A DNA stretch of 64,000 nt from Perkinsus olseni (GCA_013115135.1 JABANP010000001.1:124001-188000); one strand, 5' to 3'. Numbered from the stretch's first letter, positions 11,042 to 22,821 are shown. Made by a program: numbers and translations. The notes: generated by a model from the sequence alone, not told the origin.

Positions 11042-12678
11042 CTACTGCTGAGTACAGACTGACGGGCGTTCCCCATCCGTATCAACGCCTTCAGGGAGTC
11101 GACTGGGTCGGCCTTCGTGGACACAGGCCGGGGTCCTCGCCTGAGGATTCAATCGCTCACCGGGCCATCGCAACAGCCCTACGTATGTCGTGAACCATCT
11201 CCCGGAACAACTTGCCGACTTGCCGAAAATCTTTCGCCGACACACGCCAGGACCGCATGCCTTGCTCTCGAGCGAACAGCTCAGCGGTGTGAGCGATCTG
11301 CTGGTACCTTCCACATGAGCCTAAACTACCCACCTATTGCCGCGCTGAGGATAGGCAAGATAGCAAGATGTCGTGGAGAGTTTCACCCCGACGGTAACCG
11401 CCTTACTTCGAGGAATCTGGGTTCAAATCACATTTGTTGGCTACGAGGTAGACGACGGGTCGAACTCGAACTCTCTTCCTCTTGAAAGTCTCCTCCATCA
11501 ACAGTGCAATGTTCAACGCCTCCTCATAAGACTCCTGGCTCGTACCTGCACCCGACCTCAGGTGCAGCGAGTCCGTGCATCACACTGAATCCCGATCTTT
11601 AAAGCTGCTACGGACAGCGCTGATGTCTATCGGCATGATAAAAATTGCATTTCACAACGCAAGTCGATGGCCGATGGTAGCTCCCATAAAGATGAGCAAG
11701 GTGTCCTCAGGCGCGACTACAGAGGGGCTGGCAACGGCATCGAAGCGAAGCGCAGCCCGCCTCACAGATCTTACTGTCGAAGACGATCATAAATCCCATG
11801 CGACCCTCCGAAACCGGACGATACCTGCCGGAGATGAAACATAGAGGGTGTCTCGCCATCCAGCTTTCGCGCTGAATTTCTCGTGAAAGACGAAGTGTTC
11901 GGTGAAGATTCTCTGTCAGCGCACGGTCGGGGGTATACCTAGCGCCATTACCGGCCAGCCTTCGGGGCTTCAGCCAGTCCGAACGGGAGTACCGTCTCAT
12001 CGACCTGGTCCCTCCCGATGCTCTAATGGCGGAGAGGCTGCTATGGTGGGCTGCTCGGAGCGATCTCACTGCTTCTGCGTCCGAGATGCGCCGCTTCAGG
12101 CCGAGAAAATTCTTAACGTTCCGGGCCACGGGGGCCATGCGACCGTTCTCGCTCAAGGTCTGAGGATGATCAATTCAGTCGGCCCTGATTGACATTGAAA
12201 AATCCGGAGACAGCGTGTCCGAGTGGTTAAGGAGGTGGACTAGAAATCCACTGGGCTCTGCCCGCGCAGGTTCGAATCCTGCCGCTGTCGTTATAATCAC
12301 CAGCAAAGTCCATCTTTGCTAAGTCCTCATCAAACACACCCACCTTCCCGTCCGCTCTGTAGCTCGAATACGTATCCTCGATCTCCACCATCGACCACTC
12401 ATCCGGGCCTTCACAGCCTCTAGTTGACAGAACGGTCTACAACCGCAGCGGTCACTGACACGAGGGTTCGCCAAGTGCACGCACCTTATAATACAGAGTA
12501 GGATGGTCCGTCGGGGTATGTGCATCAATCGCTGTGTTGTTGACCTAGTGGAAGGGGTATCACGATCATCCAACGCCTCACCACAGGGTCTTACAAATGC
12601 ATTGACCAAGGACGTCTTACCACTGCCGCCCATCCCGAGCAGGGTAACACGCAGAATCGGGCAAGTCTCGGCAGCCAT
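11042..12678 (-). CDS. Ras/Rab-like small GTPase
   Basis: A small GTP-binding protein, probably a signalling or traffic switch. Exon 1 has ILRVTLLGMGGSGKTSLVNAF with the P-loop GMGGSGKTS (G1). A 50-bp intron (12,545-12,594) leads to VNNTAIDAHTPTDHPTLYYK with the G2 Thr of switch I. After a 48-bp intron comes MVEIEDTYSSYRADG. Later exons give RMGFMIVFDS, then YLVANKCDL with G4 NKCD (near 11,440), and RVSAKDF with G5 SAK (near 11,230). The end is LFREMVHDIRRAVAMAR, with an optional extra exon to 11,042. No CAAX box is seen. A G3 DxxG was not located because the middle exons are hard to thread. One intron (about 12,160-12,300) holds a tRNA gene on the other strand. The kinesin start lies about 80 bp downstream, so the two minus-strand genes are almost adjacent. 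Confidence 0.75.
12209..12290 (+). tRNA. tRNA-Ser (AGA anticodon)
   Basis: A full 82-nt cloverleaf can be folded. The acceptor stem GACAGCG pairs with CGCTGTC, with discriminator G. The D-arm region contains GAGTGGTTAAGG. The anticodon stem GTGGA/TCCAC encloses loop CTAGAAA with anticodon AGA at 12,242-12,244. A long variable arm typical of class II tRNAs follows, and the T-arm contains GGTTCGAATCC (box B). No intron and no encoded CCA, as expected for a eukaryote. A T-rich Pol III stop is not obvious right after it. It lies antisense within an intron of the GTPase gene. Confidence 0.93.
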
Positions 12679-13752
12679 AGTTTACATATGAAGATGACAC
12701 GACTGTGTTAACAACCCGGGAGATGCTCTTCACTTCTTGGCGGAAAAAGGCGGACTAGGTATTTCCGACACCCGATTCTCGCGCCTCTCTCCCAACCCTG
12801 GATGGACTTCTGCGGACCACCGGAAGTCGGTAGAGCACCATTTTGGAGAGTACGGAAATCCTACGTCCAAATAGGATTTGTGAGCTCGAGCAGCCCTGCC
12901 AATCTCCCAGACCATTCACAGACGCAACATATTACTCCTTCGAGAGTATCAACTTCCTTGACGGAGGGAGGGCGAGATCACCATGAACAGCAGCACCAGT
13001 AGCAACATGCGATCATTGACTACTTACGATGTCGGGTCGTAACTTCTCTCCCTGATATCCAGTGGATACTATCCACCACCTGGCAGACTACTCGCGATGA
13101 TACGCCGGACCATCGGTTGAAGCCTTGCGAAGAAGCGTCACTACAGCCACCCTCATCTAGAAGCCCCTTGACTATCCCCTCTACCATCCTTTACAGCAGT
13201 GTGAAGTGAGAGAGCTCAGCTGGTACTATTATCGACTAGCTCCGTCCACTACAACTCGGACCCTACGTCCACTCTGACGACTACAACTCAACAGGTAAGC
13301 TAGACTCCTCTTATACTCCACAATATACCCGATGCAAGCAACAGCAGCAGTGCAGGAGACGCTACTGGCTTGGCTTACGTTAGAGAGGAGACGGAGGAGG
13401 ACGAAGACTAATGTACTGCTGGGTGAATAGTCTGGTGAATTTATTCTACACATAGTTGTTCGCTTAGTTGTGGCGGCCCTTAGGGCGAATGGGGAGCAGT
13501 TGTTGCCTCGGTCCGGGCGGACATGACCGGAGGGCTCGATTTGGTTGGCCGTGACTTCGTTTCCACTGGGGCATCGGCATGGGACGAGAAGCAAAACAGC
13601 TTCTCATACCTAAAGCTCGACATATCCAAGCTTGAACCATGCAAGATACAGAAAAGCTCAACAACCCAACCCCTACTACCATTTCCGCTCCATTCCTGGT
13701 GGCTTTCGCTACGTTCTTCCCCTCAGGTGCCGCTTCCTTCTCCCTCTCATCA
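12679..13752. other. No gene supported
   Basis: Between the GTPase start and the coiled-coil gene. Only short frames without motifs. Part may be promoter of the GTPase or unrecognised 3' exons of the coiled-coil gene, whose true end I could not fix. Confidence 0.35.
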
Positions 13753-16044
13753 TCACCCTCCGCCGTGCTTCCTCACGACCGTCTTCCAATCCTCAGCTGG
13801 GCCATTGCTCTTCGCTCCAACCTCATTGGTATCTTCAACCTCCGACGATGAGGATTCCCCCTTATCCGACTTCTGCATCATTTGCTTCGTCCGCAGTTCA
13901 TTGAGCTCATTCGTGACCCTCTCCAACTCCGCCTGAAACAACCCCACGAATATTCGACCAAAACGAAAGATGCCGTCCCGCTGATTCACAAATAATTGCT
14001 ACACTACAGCCTCGCCGCTATAACTTCCGCTAAATGTCTTTGGAAATGGCAGGCGCCCCAGCAGTGTGAAAATCTTAGAACTTCAAGACCTTACAAATTC
14101 ATCGCAGGAAAATGCTACTCGGTCTCAAAACTTCATCAATCAGCCAATGAGCAATGCTCATTGAGCATACACAGCAGCCGCTGACCTCAACTCAAGCATA
14201 CGTAACGGCACATCTACCGAAGCATTCACGCAGTATCCCTTCACAACACTGACTCGATTCCCCTCAATGGTTACACCAAACCTGCTACCCCCGTACGCGA
14301 GAAAATATTCACACGCTTCTCTCCACCTCTTGCTGCTAGCTCCAATACGACCGGCCCGTCATTACCTTCAGCCGGGTTATTTCCTCATCCCTTTCCTTGC
14401 AGCCATTGGCCAGTGCTCGATTAACCATCTCCAGAGTAACCGACTGACCCTCCGGAGGTCCCATCATGAAACGGTTAGATTCTCCCTCCTGCTTGGCCGA
14501 CTCCAACCTGATGATTACCAAACTACACATCCACACCAGATCTTCGACTGGGGAAACTTGGCATCTTTATTTCTGTTTTTCCCTAGCATCAACCTCACGA
14601 ATTTAAATTCTCCTCATTCATACCATCAGTTTCAACTCTATAAGAAATACACAGCATCGTTTTACACGGATTAGCTACACGAAGAGCTGCCAGAATTTCC
14701 TTCGTCGCAAAATTTTCCCGACCTCAGATACCCTCATCATCACCCCACCCTTCAGTCCAGCTTCGAGCTTGCCCAGGAAATGGACCACGGAATTGGCCCA
14801 AAATTTGTTATCGATTCCACCAAAGTCCCTCACAGCGACCAACTGCATATTGGCGCGAGTCCTTCCAACTCCTGCTGTCCGTCCCCGAATATTACGTTTG
14901 CTCCATGGCCTGGTCAAAGAATCTTTTCGACCCTCGACTATCGGCACTACTGAATTAGAAGTATCGTAATCCGACGCCGCCCGGGAAGGGTTTTACTCTT
15001 CCGTAGGTTGGACGATACTAACAGTACTGTCACCCTCATCCGGAATCTCCTCATCCCCGTCATCATCAGCCCCACTGCTAGCGGCCGCTGCGGTATCACT
15101 AGCTCTTAGGCGATCAATCTGATACAAAAACCGGAAATTAAACTGTCTGCGCTGATGCTCGGCAATCACATTGACAGTCTACTGCGGAGCTCACATAGAA
15201 CTCGATTAGCACTTCGAGACATCGCTACACGCAAAGTTCATAACGACGGCTACGAGCGAGTACGCGTGCAGCTGTCTGGAGTCGCTATGAACAACCACCT
15301 CTCAGGCTTCCTAAACTAAGTGAAGTCTATCAAGCTGCCCGTGTAACGACTTCTACTACCACTACTATCATACCACTTGGCGATGCCAAGGACGGGCTAG
15401 GTCGTCGTCAACAGGAAAGCGTCGAATGCCCCTTGAACTCAGTAAAACCCTTACCTCCTCCTTCAGTTGCTTCTCATTAATTTCCTTCTCCATCTCGACA
15501 TCCTGTAGCCGGCCTTTCAAAGCGTTAACCTACACCTATACGTTACCGCAAGGCAAGGCTCTCCTCGCAACTTGATATCCGTCAGTTTACGAAGAACCGA
15601 CTCGACCTTGCAAGATCCCTTCAGCGGAATCTCCAAAGCGCAACGACTCTCCCATGACGGTATCTCTGTGGCCGACTCAACTGGTCGTAAACTAACGAGC
15701 GGTAATCGACAAAAGCTAATAATGGGGCTCAAAGTTACTTGGTCTACGCTGGTGACAACCAATGCCGCGAAGACGCGAACGCACTCGACGATTTTGGAAG
15801 CCGCTGGAAACCCCACAGACGCTTGGAAGAGATGAAAGCCAGGAGTACCTCGCTCTCCAACTTCCTCATCCCTCGCAAAGCGGATACTGTAGCATTCCGC
15901 GCCTTGGCCAGCTTCTATTTGTTGTCGAGTTCCCATGTCCATCGGCCAAATAACGTCGGATGCGTGCGCCGATACCGTAACGTCTACCTCCGGTGGAGGG
16001 CTGAGTAGCACGGCGTGAGGATCGTTACTGTAGCGACTCGCCAT
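13753..16044 (-). CDS. Coiled-coil protein, unrecognised
   Basis: Proposed start MASRYSNDPHAVLLSPPPE at 16,044, followed by an intron and KLAKARNATVSALRGMRKLESE. Further exons read LKGRLQDVEMEKEINEKQLKEE (near 15,480), FNFRFLYQIDRLRASDTAAAAS followed by an acidic stretch (near 15,080), and AELERVTNELNELRTKQMMQKSD (near 13,900), ending in an acidic/Ser-rich tail. The exons are charged heptad-like segments typical of structural or cytoskeletal proteins. No catalytic domain is seen. The same strand as the kinesin and GTPase does not imply shared function. Exon edges and the true stop are uncertain, and the 3' end may lie below 13,753. Confidence 0.5.
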
Positions 16045-16727
16045 GGACGTTGCATAGGAGAATGTGGAGTCCGTCCTGAGAGACCGGAAGCAGATGCGGA
16101 CGGGTCCTCTGGTTTCGATCGAGGAAATGACAGAAATTAACCTCAGCCCACATAGTTCAGCTATTTACTCTAAAGCACATGAGTCGGGGTGGTTTGACGC
16201 TTGGGCGGGTAATGATGTATCCGAGCTGGACATGGAGTTCGAGCCCTTCTTTGTGGGCTCGAAGCGCCCTCTGGGATACGATAAGGGTTGCGTGACGACG
16301 TTGAGCGTATAAACCATCAAAGTCCTCGGGACTGTCCTCAGACGTTCACAATACCTTCCCATATCCGATCCCCCTCACCCCCCTATAAAGAGTCTGATAA
16401 TCAGGGAAACAGAACAAGTATTGCAGCGAAAGAGGGCGTGCAGTAGATTTCAGGCTAAAGCAGAGCGAACACGGCGCCCAGGGAAGAATTAAGTCCGCTC
16501 AGAATTTCATAGATCACGTTAACCAACACGTAACTTGTGGCGGTCCCACATGAAGCTGTTTCCGGGCAATAACTACGACAGCCGAACCACCATAGTACCT
16601 CTTCACCCTGCCGGCTGCGCTAGGTTGATCAGGATTTTCCATAAACAAACAAAGAATGGCCTGAGAGAGCTATTAAGCATCAGCACCCTGGACACGTCTC
16701 TGACTTATTCACCACCACCCGCCAATA
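16045..16727. other. Intergenic, no gene supported
   Basis: Upstream of the coiled-coil gene and left of the retrotransposon. Contains only short frames without family signals. The BEL/Pao element is inserted at its right end. Confidence 0.35.
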
Positions 16728-16731
16728 GTAA
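16728..16731. repeat. Target-site duplication, left copy (GTAA)
   Basis: GTAA directly outside the left LTR, repeated at 27,466-27,469 outside the right LTR. A 4-bp duplication is within the 4-6 bp range usual for LTR-retrotransposon integrases. Confidence 0.65.
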
Positions 16732-17110
16732 TGTGCAGGAATCGATGGGAGCCTGGTTATAGGGGAAGAGGAAAAAGCAGTAGATTTGCCTCTAGATCTC
16801 CCTTTGCGGACAGGACCGACAAAGGGAGGCAACTTAGAACCAGAACGTAACTCCATAACTCCTGAGGCTTAACGCAATGAACTAGAGCGTTGAATAGATA
16901 ACAGATCTATTGATTCTAGGGTAGGCGATAAGTAGAGATACTTCCCCGATACTATCAGATAGATAGTACACTCAGATTACTCGTAGAGAGCACTCAAAGC
17001 ACCAAAAAGGCGACTAGATTAGCCAACTTTGGCCCCAGCCGTTTCAACAACATCGATCTCGGCGAGCGAGAAATCAAATAGCGCTGGCCCGACGGAGCGG
17101 CGCCTGCACA
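16732..17110 (-). repeat. 3' LTR of the BEL/Pao element
   Basis: 379 bp, identical by eye to 27,087-27,465. On the minus strand it begins TGTGCAGG and ends CCTGCACA. It contains a second copy of the gag start codon region because gag begins inside the LTR. Confidence 0.95.
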
Positions 17111-17367
17111 TACCCCGCGTGCGAAAGATGAGCACTTATTGATACTTATCATTAACGACTAGATGCAACAATAGATGTACCTCTTATCAAAATAATCATA
17201 GATCCGAACAACCATAGACCATGTTCTAGATTCCACTACTCGACCATCCTAGATAATAACTCTCTTCTACGCCTCTTATGAAATAGATAATGACTATCGA
17301 TACCGCGATAGATGAGCGGAGAATGGATAATAACTATCGATACCGCGATAGTTGAGAAGGTCGAATA
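17111..17367 (-). other. 3' untranslated stretch of the element, with two hairpin repeats
   Basis: Non-coding sequence between the pol stop and the 3' LTR. At about 17,291-17,354 a unit of about 40 bp is repeated, each carrying CTATCG-ATACCG-CGATAG, a 6-bp perfect stem. A good polypurine tract is not evident beside the LTR; the nearest purine run is CGCGGGGTA in sense. Confidence 0.6.
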
Positions 17368-20300
17368 CTATAGCTTGCATAACCTTTCCAGTAGATTTTG
17401 CGTCCTAGTCAGCAGAGATCTCGTCAGGTTCCTAGTAGATGGAGCAACATAGACAAGCTCTTCTTGTTGAACAATGACGCTATCGACATCCGGGGAAATA
17501 GAGAGATCACCAAGTAGACCAAGGGTAATAGGTCGGATGTGCACTAGTTTGGTTTCTTTTCCACAGTACACTGTAGAGTTGCTAGTCACTGTGTCATTGG
17601 ATACCACCGCTAGTCCCACATAGACCCTAGATGTAGAAGCCACCAACCAACCATCTTGAGGATAGTCCGTCAACCTTGAGCCAAACCTCGCCGTTGTCGT
17701 GATAGTCGTCAACTCAAGGTCGTTAGATCGCTGACCCTCCGGCACTGGATCTGCCGTCGAAGATGAGCTAGAACTTGACGGACCAGCATCACATTCAGGT
17801 GTAGATGGACTTGATCTCTCCGGGGTAGATTCATCCGACGAACGTTGGGAGCATAGTTGTCGAGTTCGCTCTCGCAGTATCCTCGATTGGTCAGATCCAT
17901 CATTAGATGCTTCCATAGTGGAGGAATCTCCTCGGATATCTTGGTATACACGGATACCTCGTCGATAATGTTCATAGATTAATTTCTTGAGAGAGTTGGC
18001 CGGTACTAGATTACGAGTTGCAGCTTGTACTAGTTTCTCTGGTAAGGGCCAGTTCTCTATAGATTTCCCATCATCAGATAGTTGGAGTGAACCACCGTAG
18101 TCCGAAGGCAAGACAACTCCAAAGATTAGCTTGGCCATACTGGATCCAGCCATAGAGACAACGGTGTAGGGGCCGCGCCACTTGCTAATTAGATGATTCC
18201 CAGTGTCGACATCAGGGGCGTTCAACATATAGACTAGGTCGAAGGCCGCTAGTTGGTCACATTGCGGAGTCTCCTTGATGTAGCGCTCACGTAGATCAGC
18301 CTGTTTTTGACGCCAGGCTTCTACGTATTCCTCTACGCTCGACCGCATACGCTCTTGATAATCTGATAGAACTGGTAACAGACCTCGAGCGAAGGGTAGA
18401 TATTCGGCGTTGAGGTAGCGGGAGTCCAATTTATCGTAATCGATGGTAGATGGAGGCGCATCACCAGGTAGCCTCCCACCATAGCTATAGTGTAGATAAC
18501 TTGGGCTCATGTAGGTCCAATGCTTAGGACTGCAATTATAGATACGGATGGCTAACATAAGGTTATATAGTTGCTCCATAGCATCCTCACTAGAACCGCT
18601 GATGGTGCGAACAGTCTCTGTTAGATCACGATGTGCCCTCTCCCAAAAGGAGAGATGGGCTGAATAGCCAGGTAGGCAATACAACCGGCACCGATGTTTA
18701 GCCATCATAGATATCACTGCCTTAGATAATATCGATCCATGAGCTTTGTCGCACAGGGCTACACTTGGCGGCCCATGTTCGCAGAATATAGAGTGGATCG
18801 CAGCAGCGATAGTAGGTCCTTTGCAGTTGCGTAGTGGTCTAGATGCGATAAACCCACTTACAGCATCTTGGCAGACTAGAGCATAATAATCCTTAGACGG
18901 ATCGAGTAGATAGGTATTCTCGCCATGAGAATCTCCACCTCGATTCCGCGTAGATGCTCTTCCGTAAGGACCTAGGATATCGATCCCAACCAGTTGCCAT
19001 AGCTGCGTAACAACCATATCCTGGACCGCATTGTTAGCATATCGAATGGCTTTAGATGCCCTCGCCTTGAGACACAGAGTACAACTAGATGTCGTTTTAG
19101 ATATGATCTTGGACAAGCCACGGCCCATGAATCGTCTCTGCAGGTAGAGACGCAGTTTCCGTCTCCCTGGGTGCGATAGAATATAGTGGTAGATCGCGCA
19201 GAGGAGGCTGCATACTAGGCGCGCATACCTTGATACGCCCAGATAGATCATACCATCGGCATCATCATCTTCACGTGAGGGCCCTTCATACCATGGTCGC
19301 TGCCTTATGATCCCATTAGGATCTAGATGACAGTGGTGCTCCATTCGATTGAAGGTAGTAGTTCTCATCCCTACTGACCCTCTAGGAACGTGTCCTGATA
19401 GATAATCTCGGAGCTTAGCAAGATCTTCGTCTTCAGACTGACAGCGTCTGAGGCAGGTATTTAGATCGTCGTTGAACTCGATGTTGTCCTGCAGAGAGCT
19501 TAGATCCGCATTGCTCCCTCTAGAAGTATCGATATGTCTTGCAAGTCTTCTTAATTCGTCCTTCATCTCAGCCGTCAGGTCTGTCTTGTCGATATCAGGG
19601 ATATCTAGACCATCACAGTTGATAAGATGACATCTCCCGCATAGATTAGGATCAGTCGTCTCACTCGGCGAAGGACACTTAGTACACTGGATCATAGCCA
19701 TAGATTTTTGGCTAGGGTCATGATTTCCTAGCTCAGGCTGTTTGCCCTGACCGCGGCCCGCGTTCACGACAGTGCTAGTGGTCGTCGTAGATGTAGACTC
19801 ACAGCCTAGGATAGTGGATCCAGTGGTAGAAGTAGATGACCATGAGGTTGTAGGTGCAAGCACAGCGAAGCACCCCGCGTTACCAATAGTGCAGTCATGG
19901 TCGAGATTTGATGCTGCCGGACGGCAGCACCCCGCGTTACTGGTGTTAGTGGGTTCCGTTGGACGAGCCCACCCCGCGTCGTCCATAGATGACGCAATAG
20001 AGCAGTAGACTTCCCCATCGATCTTGAGGTCTTTCTCCTCGTCGCGTACATCATGAGGGTCATAGATGACTTTCGACGAGTCGATGGCCTCAGGTAGCTT
20101 ACTACCATCGAATATCCGTCCCATAGAGTAACGTGATATAGAATCAGCTGGATTGCAACCAGATGGTATGTGCCTAACTGTAGCGTTTAGTTGAGCACAT
20201 AGATCACGTACAGCTTGGAGGCGACGTTTCTCAGGGCTAGGTAGCCGTTCGTCGTTAGCTGGCCGCCTAAGGCGATAGACGGTTAGCTCAGAATCGATGG

Positions 20301-22821
20301 CAACAACCAGGGGGTAGATGGGCACTTCTGGACTCAGATTATTGACAGGGGCTTGGTTCTTCCCATAGACAGTAGTTATGGGTAGATACGCCGACAGAGT
20401 CCTCACCCATAGTAGACCACGATGGAGTGCGTCTAGCTCTTTCCTGGGAATAGACCAGGATAGGTTTGCAGTAACGTAGAGGCCTCCTTTAGCAGAGAGT
20501 CGGACACCAGGATGAGACTTGAGCCGTAGATCAGCTCCCCAGGCATCTTTAGATGCGTCGGTGCTGAGGATCAACTCGCTGTCGTAAGGTAGATACCGTG
20601 GAGTAGATACCACCTTACAGATTCGAGTCGACTCACGAGTCCATCTAACAACATGTTGTTGTAGTTGATGGGAGATAGTCACATCCCACTCCTTGGTCTC
20701 TTGGCAGATGCTCCTCCAGATAGATCTGCCGAGGATATCATGCTCGATGAGCAGGCCAAGAGGATCATATAGAGAAGCCAAGGCGCTACTGGCAGAGCGC
20801 TTGGTCATAGATGTAGGTCTCAAGGGTTCTAGGCTAGGATCAGCAGACATAGTTGGGTAGAGACCGTCATTCGAAGGCAGATAGTCGTACCCTAATAGAT
20901 GCCCGCGTCTCTCGATCCCACCTTCGAGCTGAGATAGCCAGTTCTCAAATTTCTTGAGATCTTCAGCTGGTAGGTCATGCCCCTTGAGGACGTAGGATAC
21001 AAAGCCATAGTTGCGTTGAGCTTCCGCAACCGAGGACCCTAGAACGTAGATGTCGTCGACGAACTTCAACATCTTTATGCCGCTAGGTATCGGAGGACCA
21101 TTAGATAGGTACTCGAAGGCCTTGTCAGAGGGGTAGAGTAGACAATCCTTAATCTTAGCGGCTTCTATAACAGATAGACCCAACTCGACGGCATTGCCAT
21201 CGGTCTCACGCACTAGTTGCGTCAGATGGTAGATCTCGTCGGTGACATCGTCCACAGAGCTGTCTAGCATATTAGGTGCTGACCTAGTTCCGAACCCTAC
21301 GCGGGCCCATAGAACTGTAAAGGGTCCTATACAAGTGTATCCGACATAGGGGATATCACTGTAGTTAGATTGCATCCTACAAAATGCTTTACTTAGATCT
21401 CCAGCAACGAAATATTTAGATGATCGTAGCAGGAGTAGGGTACCGTGTAGGTTATTTTGAGGATGGCCGCCTCTCAGGGAGAATAGATTGGCCTCTCGAT
21501 AATCCAGAACGATGCGGCAAGGCGTCGTTGGATGTTGGTCTCGGTACACTAGATGGCTCGCCGTGAAATGTTCTGGTAGGGGGACCGCAGAACCGCAGTA
21601 GGGAGTACCTTTGGCTAGCTGATCCCAGACCGATTGGCATCTCGATGGGGTCGGCTTAGATTGGTCAAGACGATTGTCCTTGACGATAGCGCAAAAGCCC
21701 TTAGATATGTAGCTATCAAGGGCTCGATGGAACATCTCCATGCGTTCGCCAGTGATAGCCTTGATAGACGCTAACCCTCTCTTGGCAGCCATGTGGTAGT
21801 TGTAGCGAGGCCTGGATGTGGGATGTTTCCACGGAACTTGAGGCCTAGCTCTCCCCATTGGGGCTAGCTCATCCTCGACCCATTCCCTTTCGATCGCACG
21901 CTGGGGAGGTAGATCATCCCGAACGATAGTAGGGACGCTGGTAGGACCAGCAGGGTCACCCAGCTCGTCGTAAGGGGTCGATGGGTCATATAGATCACCG
22001 TCGCAGATCTCCGGGTAGATCCCGCAGTTGGGGTTCAGCGACTTATAGGCTCGGAGGCTTCCGGTAGGATCCTCTGACCAAGTCGCATCATAGATCGCCC
22101 CCCTTGGTGCTGGTTGTCGACAGCCCGTTTTAGATGGTGCACTCTCGCTAAGGCACATAACACCAACCTTGCGAACGTGCGCCGTAGATCGGGGGGACAT
22201 GAGAGATTCACACGGCTCAACCCGTAGATCTGGAGCTAGTTTGTTGCCAATAGTGACACGTACAGACCCGCCAGGCAAGAAGGAGATAACAGCGTTGAGC
22301 TTCGCCATCGTAGAGCATCCTATGATGATAGGTGTGCTTAGATGGTCGGAGGCCAATAGAAAGGTGTCAGTTACCTTATAGTTACCAGACCCCACTGGTA
22401 GATTGACCTTGCCCAAGATGTTTAGTTGTCCACCATTGGCAACGTTCACTCGTCCAATAGGCGAGTTGATAGGTAGACATAGCTTCTTGTCTGGCGCTAG
22501 CTTCCGAAGTGTAGAGAGAGCTATAAGGCTAACGTCAGCTCCCGTGTCAAAGAGCACAGGCCTAGTAGTCCCATAAACACATAGATCTCCGACCACCATA
22601 GTAGCTCGCTTGGAACTCTGCCTAGAGCTAGATGTAGTGTCCGGTGTCAGAGCATGGAAGTTGATATCCACGTCGTCGGAGGTGACAGGGACAATACATA
22701 GATCGCTCGAGCTTTCTTGGATGGCATGGGCATTGCCAACCGAGGTCACAACTTCGGAATTAGATGGGGGAGTCTTAGGAGGATTAACCTTAGTAGTAGG
22801 TGAACGGAGGGCGAGTTCCAT
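17368..22821 (-). CDS. BEL/Pao Pol polyprotein (protease, RT, RNase H, integrase)
   Basis: One intact 1,817-aa frame. The aspartic protease active site LFDTGADVSLI is at residues about 90-100. Reverse transcriptase follows, with the catalytic FVDDIYVLG near residue 587. The BEL/Pao connector DPLGLLIEHDILGRSIW lies near 684. RNase H has LSTDASKDAWGADL near 753. The integrase zinc region carries HPGRRKLRLYLQRRF and CTLCLKA near 1,210-1,240, and the catalytic core begins VGIDILGPYGR near 1,277, with DAVSGF and FCEHGPPSVALCDK after it. A Ser/Thr-rich tail follows. The Met shown may not be the real start, since the segment upstream is probably an insertion and Pol may normally be made by frameshifting from Gag. 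No stops or frameshifts inside, consistent with a recently active copy. Confidence 0.93.
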   Translation of the reverse strand: MELALRSPTTKVNPPKTPPSNSEVVTSVGNAHAIQESSSDLCIVPVTSDDVDINFHALTPDTTSSSRQSSKRATMVVGDLCVYGTTRPVLFDTGADVSLIALSTLRKLAPDKKLCLPINSPIGRVNVANGGQLNILGKVNLPVGSGNYKVTDTFLLASDHLSTPIIIGCSTMAKLNAVISFLPGGSVRVTIGNKLAPDLRVEPCESLMSPRSTAHVRKVGVMCLSESAPSKTGCRQPAPRGAIYDATWSEDPTGSLRAYKSLNPNCGIYPEICDGDLYDPSTPYDELGDPAGPTSVPTIVRDDLPPQRAIEREWVEDELAPMGRARPQVPWKHPTSRPRYNYHMAAKRGLASIKAITGERMEMFHRALDSYISKGFCAIVKDNRLDQSKPTPSRCQSVWDQLAKGTPYCGSAVPLPEHFTASHLVYRDQHPTTPCRIVLDYREANLFSLRGGHPQNNLHGTLLLLRSSKYFVAGDLSKAFCRMQSNYSDIPYVGYTCIGPFTVLWARVGFGTRSAPNMLDSSVDDVTDEIYHLTQLVRETDGNAVELGLSVIEAAKIKDCLLYPSDKAFEYLSNGPPIPSGIKMLKFVDDIYVLGSSVAEAQRNYGFVSYVLKGHDLPAEDLKKFENWLSQLEGGIERRGHLLGYDYLPSNDGLYPTMSADPSLEPLRPTSMTKRSASSALASLYDPLGLLIEHDILGRSIWRSICQETKEWDVTISHQLQQHVVRWTRESTRICKVVSTPRYLPYDSELILSTDASKDAWGADLRLKSHPGVRLSAKGGLYVTANLSWSIPRKELDALHRGLLWVRTLSAYLPITTVYGKNQAPVNNLSPEVPIYPLVVAIDSELTVYRLRRPANDERLPSPEKRRLQAVRDLCAQLNATVRHIPSGCNPADSISRYSMGRIFDGSKLPEAIDSSKVIYDPHDVRDEEKDLKIDGEVYCSIASSMDDAGWARPTEPTNTSNAGCCRPAASNLDHDCTIGNAGCFAVLAPTTSWSSTSTTGSTILGCESTSTTTTSTVVNAGRGQGKQPELGNHDPSQKSMAMIQCTKCPSPSETTDPNLCGRCHLINCDGLDIPDIDKTDLTAEMKDELRRLARHIDTSRGSNADLSSLQDNIEFNDDLNTCLRRCQSEDEDLAKLRDYLSGHVPRGSVGMRTTTFNRMEHHCHLDPNGIIRQRPWYEGPSREDDDADGMIYLGVSRYARLVCSLLCAIYHYILSHPGRRKLRLYLQRRFMGRGLSKIISKTTSSCTLCLKARASKAIRYANNAVQDMVVTQLWQLVGIDILGPYGRASTRNRGGDSHGENTYLLDPSKDYYALVCQDAVSGFIASRPLRNCKGPTIAAAIHSIFCEHGPPSVALCDKAHGSILSKAVISMMAKHRCRLYCLPGYSAHLSFWERAHRDLTETVRTISGSSEDAMEQLYNLMLAIRIYNCSPKHWTYMSPSYLHYSYGGRLPGDAPPSTIDYDKLDSRYLNAEYLPFARGLLPVLSDYQERMRSSVEEYVEAWRQKQADLRERYIKETPQCDQLAAFDLVYMLNAPDVDTGNHLISKWRGPYTVVSMAGSSMAKLIFGVVLPSDYGGSLQLSDDGKSIENWPLPEKLVQAATRNLVPANSLKKLIYEHYRRGIRVYQDIRGDSSTMEASNDGSDQSRILRERTRQLCSQRSSDESTPERSSPSTPECDAGPSSSSSSSTADPVPEGQRSNDLELTTITTTARFGSRLTDYPQDGWLVASTSRVYVGLAVVSNDTVTSNSTVYCGKETKLVHIRPITLGLLGDLSISPDVDSVIVQQEELVYVAPSTRNLTRSLLTRTQNLLERLCKL

